From Candidatus Saccharimonadota bacterium (lineage in GTDB: Bacteria; Patescibacteriota; Saccharimonadia; Saccharimonadales; Saccharimonadaceae), in contig JAFZBS010000005.1 of NCBI GenBank assembly GCA_017561575.1, positions 1-54,494 of the forward strand: 54,494 bases of DNA, given 5' to 3'. The notes beneath the pieces are model-generated. The model made no database searches, was not told where the DNA came from, and saw nothing but the letters and a program-made list of their open reading frames with translations. Numbering within the stretch: the stretch's first letter is position 1; every line of letters starts with the position of its first letter. The position numbers and the translations under genes are program-made. Shown one piece after another: positions 16,150-25,533 of this stretch.

Positions 16150-16992
16150 TTACTCCTTTTCATATTCTGGCTTCCAGGCCGCATATCGCTGTAACTGTTC
16201 TTCGGTACCGTTATAGTAGCGCACACCCTTATCTAGCTTAGCGATTTCTGCCATTTCATCGTCAGTGAGTGCGAAGTTAAAGATATCAGCATTTTCTTTA
16301 ATATGCTCTGGGTTGCGGCTACCCGGAATTACGATAAAGCCCATTTGGTTGTGCCATTTCAAAATAATTTGCGCCGGAGATTTACCATATTTTTCGGCGA
16401 GTTTAGAGAAGATCGGCTCGTTCACCAAGCTCTTATCACCATGACCAAGTGGATACCAGCACATAATCTTAATGCCTTTAGGGTCTGTAGTTGCACGCGT
16501 TTCTTTTTGTGTAAAATACGGATGGCACTCCACCTGCATAACTTGTGGCACAATTTCGCATTCTGCTAGCAGTTCGTCTAGATACTTGCCCTCAAAGTTG
16601 GAAATACCGATCGCCTTAATTTTGCCATCTCTGCAGGCTTTTTCTAGCATTTTGTAACCAGCGCGCCAGTTTCCGGCTGGCTGATGAAGAAAGAGCAAAT
16701 CAATATAATCTAAACCAAGTCGCTCCAATGTTTCATCAATTGCATTCTCGTTCTCATATTCTGATGGCCAGAGTTTAGTAGAAACAAAAACTTCTTCGCG
16801 CTTTACGCCTGATTTTTTAATGCCGCGACCAGTACCACGCTCGTTCATGTAGGCATTGGCAGTATCTACTAAATGATAGCCAGATTTCAGCGCCGCCTCG
16901 ACGGATTTTTCAGCTTCTTCTGGCGTAAATGTAAACACGCCGATACCAACAGTTGGCATTTTGATTCCGTTGTTTAATGTTGTATATTCCAT
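16150..16992 (-). CDS. Aldo/keto reductase
   Basis: 280 aa, NAD(P)H-dependent carbonyl reductase with a TIM-barrel fold. Family motifs: MPTVGIGVFTF, the catalytic Asp/Tyr region LVDTANAYMNERGTGRGIKK (Asp43, Tyr48 approximate), the catalytic Lys in VSTKLWPSEY, the His in DLLFLHQPAGNW, and KAIGISNFEGKYLDELL. The nucleotide-binding end reads VIPGSRNPEHIKENADIF. Length is normal for the bacterial 2,5-diketo-gluconate-reductase-like group. RBS GGAGACAAT. Second gene of the operon; it may reduce or detoxify reactive aldehydes together with the flavodoxin and hydrolase, which is inference from context. Confidence 0.93.
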   Translation of the reverse strand: MEYTTLNNGIKMPTVGIGVFTFTPEEAEKSVEAALKSGYHLVDTANAYMNERGTGRGIKKSGVKREEVFVSTKLWPSEYENENAIDETLERLGLDYIDLLFLHQPAGNWRAGYKMLEKACRDGKIKAIGISNFEGKYLDELLAECEIVPQVMQVECHPYFTQKETRATTDPKGIKIMCWYPLGHGDKSLVNEPIFSKLAEKYGKSPAQIILKWHNQMGFIVIPGSRNPEHIKENADIFNFALTDDEMAEIAKLDKGVRYYNGTEEQLQRYAAWKPEYEKE

Positions 16993-17001
16993 ATTGTCTC
17001 C

Positions 17002-17508
17002 TTAGAATCCTATTTTAGCTAACCAGTTTTTAATAGTTTCGGTTTGGTCAGTCGGCGTGCCGCCATCTGGATCTACACCGATATCGCCACCACGAATCGG
17101 CAAGCCCTCTAAAATATTGGCGTTCGGTTCAAATTCTTTGATTTTCGCATATGTTCCACCATCACCAGAGCCCTCATGAGTATTGAATGGGATAATGTTT
17201 TTGCCAGAGAAGTCGTAGTCGTCAAAGAACTTGTAAATAATCATTGGAAGAGTGTAATACCACATCGGATAACCGACAAAAATGTTGTCGTATTCTTCTG
17301 GATTGGCGCTGATTCTGTATTCTGGGCGCGCATTATCGTCACGTTCTTTCTCTGCGACTTTCGCTACCTCATTGTAGTCTGCTGGGTAAGGAGAAACTGG
17401 TTCAAGCTTAACAATATCCCCACCGATTAATTCGTGGATCTTATTCGCGAATTTTTCCGTATTTCCCATGTGTGAGAAATATACAATTAGTGTTTTGCCG
17501 TCTTTCAT
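17002..17508 (-). CDS. Flavodoxin
   Basis: 168 aa, FMN-binding electron carrier of the flavodoxin-4/FldA-like group. The phosphate loop is at residues 9-17 (YFSHMGNTEKFA), followed by the flavin loops IFVGYPMWYYTLPMIIYKF and PFNTHEGSGDGG. Its close relatives sit beside aldo-keto reductases in Firmicutes. First gene of the operon, with a strong RBS (GGAGACTGGCC before ATG) and a TATAAT at 17555-17560, giving a normal leader instead of a leaderless start. The style of ribosome-binding sites and the flanking direct repeats suggest that this operon came in from another lineage. Confidence 0.93.
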   Translation of the reverse strand: MKDGKTLIVYFSHMGNTEKFANKIHELIGGDIVKLEPVSPYPADYNEVAKVAEKERDDNARPEYRISANPEEYDNIFVGYPMWYYTLPMIIYKFFDDYDFSGKNIIPFNTHEGSGDGGTYAKIKEFEPNANILEGLPIRGGDIGVDPDGGTPTDQTETIKNWLAKIGF

Positions 17509-17554
17509 GGCCAGTCTCCTTTAAAGTTGCTATTTAAGATAATGTTCTACTTTA

Positions 17555-17560
17555 ATTATA
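17555..17560 (-). promoter_or_regulatory. -10 element of the flavodoxin operon
   Basis: TATAAT (GTTATAATTAAAG on the minus strand), about 45 nt before the flavodoxin ATG; no good -35. The upstream direct repeat starts 17 bp further out. Confidence 0.55.
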
Positions 17561-17576
17561 ACATGCGGCTATTTAC

Positions 17577-17627
17577 CATTGACATTGTAAGCTCTTAAGA
17601 GAGCTTTGCATTGACATTGGCGGCTCT
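17577..17627 (+). repeat. Direct repeat, upstream end of the redox operon
   Basis: 51 bp, identical to 14532-14583 except for one T in a run (AGAGCTTTGC against AGAGCTTTTGC). Same orientation. It abuts the structured RNA candidate at 17628-17819. Confidence 0.9.
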
Positions 17628-17819
17628 ACTGCTTGTCCGGGTTGCTAATGCTTTGGGTTGTATATTCATTAGTTCTACTGAGGCCGGGGATATAGTTTGT
17701 AGGATATAAAATACTGATAATACCCCTCACTCGGTAGAAGTCCTTTTGCGAGGATATTCCAATTCGATTGGACGCGGTTCACCATAGGAGAATTTGAGCC
17801 GTCAGAAGGCTCATTTTTG
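17628..17819 (+). ncRNA. Structured non-coding RNA candidate (possibly raiA-like)
   Basis: About 190 nt with nested helices: CTAATG...CATTAG, a long outer stem TTCTACTGAG/CTCGGTAGAA enclosing GGGG...CCCC, hairpins TCCT-TTTGCG-AGGA and CCAAT-TCG-ATTGG, and a terminator stem at the end (17796-17819). No credible ORF on either strand; short frames such as 17779-17988 are probably spurious. Size, compactness and terminator suggest a conserved Firmicutes-type RNA such as the raiA motif, but this is from memory of its general form and was not tested. Confidence 0.55.
17796..17819 (+). terminator. Intrinsic terminator closing the structured RNA
   Basis: GAGCC-GTCAGAA-GGCTC stem followed by ATTTTTG. 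Confidence 0.75.
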
Positions 17820-18230
17820 TTGCCAATAACAGAATGGGATTACACGACGATGAAGGAATAACCTCGGTTTTGCGGATGTGAATAGTTTTGCCGTTTATAT
17901 AATGTCCAGAGAAACCTGCAACACAGAGCCATAAAACCAACCTTAATATAACCATGTATAATCTCCTATATACACAAAGAGATCCCATCCAGAAAAAGAA
18001 GAGTCACCGCAATTCTTATCGCCACATCAAATTCGCACACTATCATACATAAAGGAGAGCGATCGGAGGATTACTCTCCACTCCTCACAAGTGAGGTGAC
18101 AAAGTGCCCGAGAAAAACTATGTAAGACATCTCGACAACTAAGCTCACAAAGTTCGCTATATGTCTCAAAAACGAAGTGAACCAGGGGAGCTCACCACTA
18201 TAGTTAGGAGACAAACTCAGTAAAATATGT
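17820..18230. other. Gene-free stretch with minor hairpins
   Basis: I see no supported gene here. The minus-strand frame at 17779-17988 (69 aa) runs across the terminator and lacks a ribosome-binding site. A perfect CCTCAC-AA-GTGAGG stem lies at 18083-18096, next to GGAGAG/CTCTCC. No promoter other than the one serving 18244. Confidence 0.5.
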
Positions 18231-18236
18231 TATAAT
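18231..18236 (+). promoter_or_regulatory. Leaderless -10 element of the 18244 gene
   Basis: TATAAT ending 7 nt before the ATG at 18244. Confidence 0.65.
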
Positions 18237-18243
18237 TCATATT

Positions 18244-18780
18244 ATGGAACAGCCACAAGAAACCAACGGAATTATTGCATTAGTTATCTTTATGGTTGTT
18301 TGTTTCGCCATCATGGCTGTATGTATTCTTTCTAGCCTCAAACAAAGGAAAGGCAGATTCGTAGATACATCGGATGCTACGCTAATAAAAAGTGACTACA
18401 AAAATGCCGAGATTGGCTTTGTCTATACCTCCATGTTCGGGAAGAAGGGTGCTATCATGACAGATAAAAACATTATTCTTCTAAATAAGAATACCGTAAA
18501 CTATTACTCTGTTCTCGATAAAAAAGGATTGGGAAAACTATCAAGTGCTTTTCTACATGTTCTGGCAGGTCATCTAGTAGGGTGTACAGTTGATGCGATA
18601 ATGGGAGAAAAGAGACGGTTGGTGTTCATAGAACTAAATAATGGCAAACAGGTGCTGGCAATAACCACTGGTTATTATTATGATGATTATATCCAGGGCA
18701 AATGTACGAAGAAAAAGATGGACGAAAAAGACCTCGAACGAGTGCAAAGAATACTTGGTGAGACCAACGTAAAACTTTAG
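18244..18780 (+). CDS. Single-pass membrane protein, function unknown
   Basis: 178 aa. One N-terminal transmembrane helix (about 10-32; IIALVIFMVVCFAIMAVCIL) is followed by a cytosolic or surface domain of about 145 aa. That domain is mixed alpha/beta (KGAIMTDKNIILLNKNTVNY, RRLVFIELNNGKQVLAITTGYYYDD) and could be a small PH-like or SHOCT-type membrane-associated domain. No family recognised. Leaderless start. It sits between the structured RNA and a broken zinc-ribbon gene, in a region that looks accessory. Only the membrane segment is a firm claim. Confidence 0.7.
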   Translation: MEQPQETNGIIALVIFMVVCFAIMAVCILSSLKQRKGRFVDTSDATLIKSDYKNAEIGFVYTSMFGKKGAIMTDKNIILLNKNTVNYYSVLDKKGLGKLSSAFLHVLAGHLVGCTVDAIMGEKRRLVFIELNNGKQVLAITTGYYYDDYIQGKCTKKKMDEKDLERVQRILGETNVKL

Positions 18781-18789
18781 CTAATAACG

Positions 18790-19164
18790 ATGGACGAACT
18801 ACAAACAGAATCAGAAGCAACAAAAACTTGCACCAAATGTGGCGAAATTAAGCCTCTAAGTATATTCGGTAGGAATGCTAGCTATAAAGATGGGCATACT
18901 TCACAGTGCCTAGAGTGCTCAAGAAAACACGATAGATAGAAGGCTAAGGATCCTAACCGTAGACAAGCAAATATAGAGAGAAGTAGGAAGTGGTATGAGC
19001 AAAATAAGGACACACCGAAGCTAAAGAAATATAAACACAAATATACTATGGACCACAGCGAAAAAGCAAAGGTTAGGGTTAAAGAATGGTATTACAACAA
19101 CAAAGAAAGGTCTCTAGCTCATGGTAGAGAGTGGGCTAAAAGCCATCCAGAAAAGGTAAACTAA
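18790..19164 (+). pseudogene. Zinc-ribbon/HNH-associated-type protein broken by an in-frame TAG
   Basis: An ATG at 18790 opens a frame that meets TAG at 18937-18939 (codon 50) and then continues open to TAA at 19162-19164, 124 codons in all. Before the stop: KTCTKCGEIKPLSIFGRNA, SYKDGHTSQCLECSRKH, a CxxC...CxxC zinc ribbon of the kind found at the N-terminus of phage HNH nucleases. After it: Lys/Arg/Trp-rich repeats (SRKWYEQNKDTPKLKKYKHK, VKEWYYNNKERSLAHGREWA) of the matching continuation. The HNH core itself is absent. The sense of both halves in one frame points to a single substitution or to readthrough. It lies 9 nt after the 18244 gene. Confidence 0.7.
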
Positions 19165-19194
19165 TCTAAACTAGCTAATGTGGTTCATAAGGTT

Positions 19195-19238
19195 TCAAAA
19201 AAATCCCCAAGACAACTTAGAAGGTTGTGGGGGGATTT
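19195..19238 (-). terminator. Intrinsic terminator of the tRNA-like-ended RNA
   Basis: Minus-strand stem AAATCCCC...GGGGATTT with inner ACAAC/GTTGT, followed by a T-run (plus-strand A-run 19197-19203). Confidence 0.8.
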
Positions 19239-19459
19239 TCCGGTGGTACCCATGCCAAGAATCGAACTTGGGAGCTGGTTTTAGAAGAACCTGCCAAGGA
19301 ATCCACCAAACATGGGCAATTTACCAAGTATAGCCCGTGCCTTCTACTATATAACCTTTCGATTACCCCTTTCGGGCCTAGGGCTTGGTTTCCTGCAAGC
19401 GACGCGTTCCCAGCCGCTATAGCCTAGGCTACGTCCTTCGGAGTCATGGACTACAGGTA
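19239..19459 (-). ncRNA. Structured RNA ending in a tRNA-like domain with encoded CCA
   Basis: The minus-strand transcript is bounded by a TATAAT (19466-19471) and a terminator (19195-19238). The last 74 nt (19244-19317) fold like a tRNA: acceptor GCCCATG/CATGGGT, T-arm CCAAG-TTCGATT-CTTGG, discriminator A and CCA. The loop CTTCTAA would read as tRNA-Arg(TCT), but a proper D-stem is missing and a stretch reading TGGATTC recalls the D-loop analogue of tmRNA. Upstream are about 140 nt with stems (for example TAGCCTAGGCTA and CCCGAAAGGG). No tmRNA tag reading frame ending in ALAA was found. Either an odd tRNA-Arg behind a structured leader or an unknown tRNA-like RNA. Confidence 0.55.
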
Positions 19460-19465
19460 TTCATT

Positions 19466-19471
19466 ATTATA
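19466..19471 (-). promoter_or_regulatory. -10 element of the tRNA-like-ended RNA
   Basis: TATAAT on the minus strand, about 6-7 nt before the expected RNA start near 19459. No clear -35. Confidence 0.5.
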
Positions 19472-19555
19472 ACATGTTTTAGCTAAAAACATAATTTTTC
19501 ACAAAAAACTATGCGCGCGGTAGGGTAAAAGAATATAAATCACCAAAAATAGTTT

Positions 19556-22387
<2,832 letters not shown>

Positions 22388-22407
<20 letters not shown>

Positions 22408-23266
22408 TTTCTAGTCTCTCGATTCGTTTTTCAATTGGTGGATGAGTACTTAGCAAATTATTAAAAAATCCCTTCCTCAAAGGATCATTAATATACATCG
22501 AAGCCGCCGCCACATTCTGGCTCTTCATTGGCTGCGAATGTGATTGCAATTTTTTTAATGCATCAATCATCCCTTCTGGATAACGCGTAATATTTACAGC
22601 TGATGCATCCGCCAAATATTCCCTTTGCCTCGACACCGCCATTTGCGCCAACGCCGCAAGTATAGGCGACAAAATTGCAGCAATCAAAATCAAGAAATAC
22701 CCAACCGGGCTACCTTCATTATCGCGTCTGCGATTACCATAAAACATCATCCGATAAGCAATATCCGATATTAATCCCACCATGCACACCAAGCCAAACA
22801 CAATCATCGATACTCTAATATCATAGTTTTTCACATGTGACATTTCATGTGCCATTACCGCCGTGAGTTCTTTATCATTCATGATATCGAGCAGCCCAGT
22901 TGTTGCTGCAACCGACGCATGTTTTGGATCTCTACCGGTCGCAAATGCATTTGGCGCCGAATCATGTATAATATATACTTTCGGCATCGGTAGCCCTGTT
23001 GTAATCGATAAATTTTCAACAATGTTGTATAATCTCGGATTATCTTTTTTGGCAATCTCTTTCGCACCGGCCATCGCCATCGCTAGCGACCCAGCCGCAA
23101 AATACTGAATCAACGCATAAACAAGTGCCACCACAGATGTCCACACAGCAATCCACGGGTCATTATAAACCCACGCAAACACCCCGGCAATTGCCACTAT
23201 CATTAAAACAAACAAGAAAACGATAAACACCGTTCTTCTTTTATTTTGAGCAATTTGCTTATACAT
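22388..23266 (-). CDS. htpX: Membrane zinc metalloprotease HtpX
   Basis: 292 aa from ATG 23266, M48B family; degrades misfolded membrane proteins from the cytosolic side. Two N-terminal membrane helices (TVFIVFLFVLMIVAIAGVFA and WTSVVALVYALIQYF), the zinc motif HEMSH (His140, Glu141, His144), two later helices and the third-ligand region REYLADASAVNITRYPEG. An ATG at 23293 would add 9 residues but lies inside a long palindrome (23288-23326); the ATG at 23266 has GAGG upstream and gives the usual MYKQIAQNKRR beginning. It follows lemA, the classic pairing, but the palindrome lies between. Confidence 0.93.
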
Positions 23267-23287
23267 TTTTAGCCTCACATTCCTTGT

Positions 23288-23326
23288 AAACATAAAGTTA
23301 TGTTTTTAAAACATAACTTTATGTTT
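23288..23326. repeat. Perfect 19-bp inverted repeat between lemA and htpX
   Basis: Arms AAACATAAAGTTATGTTTT / AAAACATAACTTTATGTTT with a 1-nt centre. AT-rich; it may be a weak terminator, an attenuator for htpX, or an operator. It overlaps the alternative htpX start. Confidence 0.75.
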
Positions 23327-23344
23327 TTTGAAAGTTCAAGTTAG

Positions 23345-23929
23345 TTAAAACTTAACTTCTGGCGCTTTTTCAATCTTTGCCTTTTCGCTATCGGCAACTT
23401 CAAAGTAATCGCGCTTTTTAAAATGACCAACAATGTTGTTTACTACATTGGTTGGGAAAGTTTTTAGTTTAGTATTAAGTTCTTTTGCACCTGCGTTATA
23501 AAATCTGCGTGCTGCTTGGATTTTGTCTTCCACATCCTGCAGCTGCTCTTGCAATTTTACGAAATTTGAATTTGCTTTTAGCTCTGGATAAGCTTCCGCA
23601 ATCGCAAAAATCTTACCAAGCGCCGAAGTCATTTCTTTTTCTGCCTCCGCAGCCTGCTTTACGGTCTTTGCGCCCATTACTGCCGAGCGAGCTTCGGTCA
23701 CCATTTCAAAGGTTTCCTTTTCATGCTTCGCATAACCCTTTACGGTCTCGACGACATTTGGAATCAAATCCGCACGGTATTTAAGTTGAACTGTAATATC
23801 GCTCCAGGCTTCGTTGACGCGCTCATTGAGGCCTACCAAGCCATTGTATATTGCAATAATCGTACCCACGATCAGCAATAGTACAACCACTATTACAATT
23901 GCTATTATTGCTCCTGTGCTCATTGCCAC
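23345..23929 (-). CDS. lemA: LemA family protein
   Basis: 194 aa. An N-terminal transmembrane helix (about 5-27; GAIIAIVIVVVLLLIVGTII) is followed by the LemA coiled four-helix domain: YNGLVGLNERVNEAWSDITV, QLKYRADLIPNVVETVKGYA, HEKETFEMVTEARSAVMGA, ARRFYNAGAKELNTKLKTFP and REYFEV-like KKRDYFEVAD near the end. Membrane-anchored scaffold of unknown molecular role, usually next to htpX, as here. RBS GGAG before ATG and TATAAT at 23954-23959, so unlike its neighbours it has a normal leader of about 20 nt. Confidence 0.95.
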   Translation of the reverse strand: MAMSTGAIIAIVIVVVLLLIVGTIIAIYNGLVGLNERVNEAWSDITVQLKYRADLIPNVVETVKGYAKHEKETFEMVTEARSAVMGAKTVKQAAEAEKEMTSALGKIFAIAEAYPELKANSNFVKLQEQLQDVEDKIQAARRFYNAGAKELNTKLKTFPTNVVNNIVGHFKKRDYFEVADSEKAKIEKAPEVKF

Positions 23930-23962
23930 TCCTTATTTATGTTATATATAACTATTATAACA

Positions 23963-25228
23963 CTATTTTCCAACTGGAGCGCGATTATCTGCCGTAAATA
24001 CAATGTAAGTCGGATCGCGACGAACCGTCGTAGCATAAGTTGTGAAACCTTGCGAAAGCGAAGTTCTCCAAGCCAAAGCCGTCGAGCCGCCACCATCAAA
24101 GTTAAAAGCAAAATGACAACCACGACGTAGCGCTATGGTCGTCATATCATCAAAGTTCCAACCGCCACCATCTATACCTTCGCCCGAATTTGTAATAATT
24201 GTATAAGCATTATTTTTTCTCACACAAAACATCGACCGAGCACGATAACTAGAATAGTTGGCGATTTTGGTTTTGTATTCTGTTGCCGCCTTACCATTTA
24301 TTACTACCGGCGTAAATCCAGTCACCGCTGATACAATTTTGCGGCCCGAAACAGTCTTGCCAGTCATCGCGTCAGTATATGACGTTGTACCGTTTACGAT
24401 TGCCTTATTGGTATAACCAACATTGCCAGTCTCGTCAATCACCAAAGTTCTCGGAATTTTATCATCCTTTGTCTTTGCAACGACAACGCTACCATTCTGA
24501 ATAGCTGTCCCAACCGGTGAAGAATCTACCTCGTTAAAAATCCCAGCATTTGCTATCAAAACGATATTTTTACCCTCTTTACCAAGACGAATATTATTAA
24601 TATTATCAGCAAAATTCCCACGAAAAGTCGGCGCATAAACATATGGCACACCGTTTTCAACTTCTACATATGCATATTTATGCCCTTTATAAACGTTAGA
24701 CCAAACGGTAAAACTCGGAATAAGAGTACTCTTTTTTGTGACCGGTGCAGGCGCCTCTGTCGCAGGAGCCGGCTTTTCTGTTGGCTTTTCTTCTGGTTTA
24801 TCTTCTGGTTTATCTTCTTCCGGCTTGTTTACTTGTTCATTATTTTTAGGTTCCTCAGTTCTGCCGGCAATCTCTTTTTCTTCAACCTCACCAAAAGAAT
24901 TAGGAAGTTCAACCTGTTTTTTGGCTTTTTTATCTACCGAATTTTCTGGCTCATTCACTTCTTGGATAGTTTTCCCGTTTGTGCCAGTAATCCAAGAAAT
25001 CACCATATTGCCGGCTTTTTGCATTGTTTCACTAGATAAGAAAATCATTCCCGAAAATACCGAGAATAAACCAGCAATCAAAATAATACCAAGGCTAAAA
25101 GCCAACTTTTGGCTCTTTTTTAAAAACTGATAGCCTTGAAAAGTTTTGAGATATAAAATTGCGGCCCTGGCTAGCCCAAACGCTGCCACGACCCCTAAAA
25201 TGAATAATATTATCCCAAATACATTCAT
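23963..25228 (-). CDS. Phosphodiester glycosidase (NAGPA) family protein, membrane-anchored
   Basis: 421 aa from ATG 25228. The longer frame to 25255 crosses the -10 element, so it was not used. Two transmembrane helices at the N-terminus (VFGIILFILGVVAAFGLA and LAFSLGIILIAGLFSVFSGM), a linker of Glu/Pro/Lys repeats (PEEDKPEDKPEEKPTEKP) that could span the wall, and a C-terminal NAGPA domain (about 190-421) with IVLIANAGIFNEVDSSPVGT, RSMFCVRKNNAYTIITNSGE and NFDGGGSTALAW. Family members cleave sugar phosphodiesters such as exopolysaccharide or teichoic acid links. Given the polymer locus that follows, a role in trimming wall glycopolymers is a reasonable inference. Confidence 0.9.
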   Translation of the reverse strand: MNVFGIILFILGVVAAFGLARAAILYLKTFQGYQFLKKSQKLAFSLGIILIAGLFSVFSGMIFLSSETMQKAGNMVISWITGTNGKTIQEVNEPENSVDKKAKKQVELPNSFGEVEEKEIAGRTEEPKNNEQVNKPEEDKPEDKPEEKPTEKPAPATEAPAPVTKKSTLIPSFTVWSNVYKGHKYAYVEVENGVPYVYAPTFRGNFADNINNIRLGKEGKNIVLIANAGIFNEVDSSPVGTAIQNGSVVVAKTKDDKIPRTLVIDETGNVGYTNKAIVNGTTSYTDAMTGKTVSGRKIVSAVTGFTPVVINGKAATEYKTKIANYSSYRARSMFCVRKNNAYTIITNSGEGIDGGGWNFDDMTTIALRRGCHFAFNFDGGGSTALAWRTSLSQGFTTYATTVRRDPTYIVFTADNRAPVGK

Positions 25229-25234
25229 ATCTAC

Positions 25235-25240
25235 ATTATA
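25235..25240 (-). promoter_or_regulatory. Leaderless -10 element of the NAGPA-family gene
   Basis: TATAAT (TGCTATAATG) ending 6 nt before ATG 25228. Confidence 0.65.
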
Positions 25241-25282
25241 GCACATTTTACTCAAAAAGTCAATGCTTAAATCTGTTTCCTA

Positions 25283-25316
25283 AGGTCTTGCAAGCTACCA
25301 AGACCTGTGCTATAAT
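25283..25316 (+). promoter_or_regulatory. tRNA-Gly promoter with an inverted repeat over the -35
   Basis: TTGCAA (25288-25293), 17-bp spacer, TATAAT (25311-25316). An 8-bp inverted repeat AGGTCTTG...CAAGACCT (25283-25306, 8-nt loop) covers the -35 and most of the spacer, as an operator would. Confidence 0.6.
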
Positions 25317-25337
25317 AACACTATTAACACCTTTCGT

Positions 25338-25414
25338 GCGAATGTAGCTCAGTTGTTTAGAGCGCTTCCTTGCCAAGGAAGAGGTCGAGAGTTAGAGTCT
25401 CTTCATTCGCACCA
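25338..25414 (+). tRNA. tRNA-Gly (GCC) with U19 and A56
   Basis: 77 nt with encoded CCA. Acceptor GCGAATG/CATTCGC (7 perfect pairs), D-stem GCTC/GAGC, anticodon stem CTTCC/GGAAG with loop TTGCCAA, anticodon GCC. The D-loop reads AGTTGTTTA, so G18 is kept but G19 is T. The T-loop reads TTAGAGT, so C56 is A. The normal G19-C56 tertiary pair therefore becomes U19-A56, a covarying swap. The T-stem includes a G49-U65 pair. The variant T-arm is repeated in the downstream partial copy, which argues against a read error. Confidence 0.9.
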
Positions 25415-25467
25415 TTTTTTGTTCATTGCTAACTCTCGTACCTCCGGTGCGAGAGTTAGAGTCTCTT
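25387..25467 (+). repeat. Copy of the tRNA-Gly T-arm downstream of the gene
   Basis: GAGAGTTAGAGTCTCTT occurs at 25387-25403 (in the tRNA) and 25451-25467, in both cases followed after about 10 nt by a CACCA ending and a T-run. A 12-bp stem (25431-25457; AACTCTCGTACC / GGTGCGAGAGTT, one G-T pair) overlaps the second copy. Layout like that after tRNA-Glu. Confidence 0.75.
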
Positions 25468-25533
25468 GCGTTCTGCACCATTTTTGTGCCAGAAATATTA
25501 AACCCGCCCTAGCAATTTTCCTACCAAAATCAT

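Noticed and set aside
17779-17988. 69-aa minus-strand ORF
   Set aside because: No ribosome-binding site, runs through the terminator of the structured RNA, no family likeness.
19227-19427. 66-aa plus-strand ORF
   Set aside because: It is antisense to the tRNA-like-ended RNA and reads its conserved T-arm.
19239-19459. Standard tmRNA or RNase P RNA
   Set aside because: No tag peptide ending in ALAA or similar, the tRNA-like 5' and 3' halves are adjacent, and the RNase P sequence GAGGAAAGTCC is absent.
25229-25255. Upstream ATG of the NAGPA-family gene
   Set aside because: It lies before and across the TATAAT element; ATG 25228 fits a leaderless transcript.
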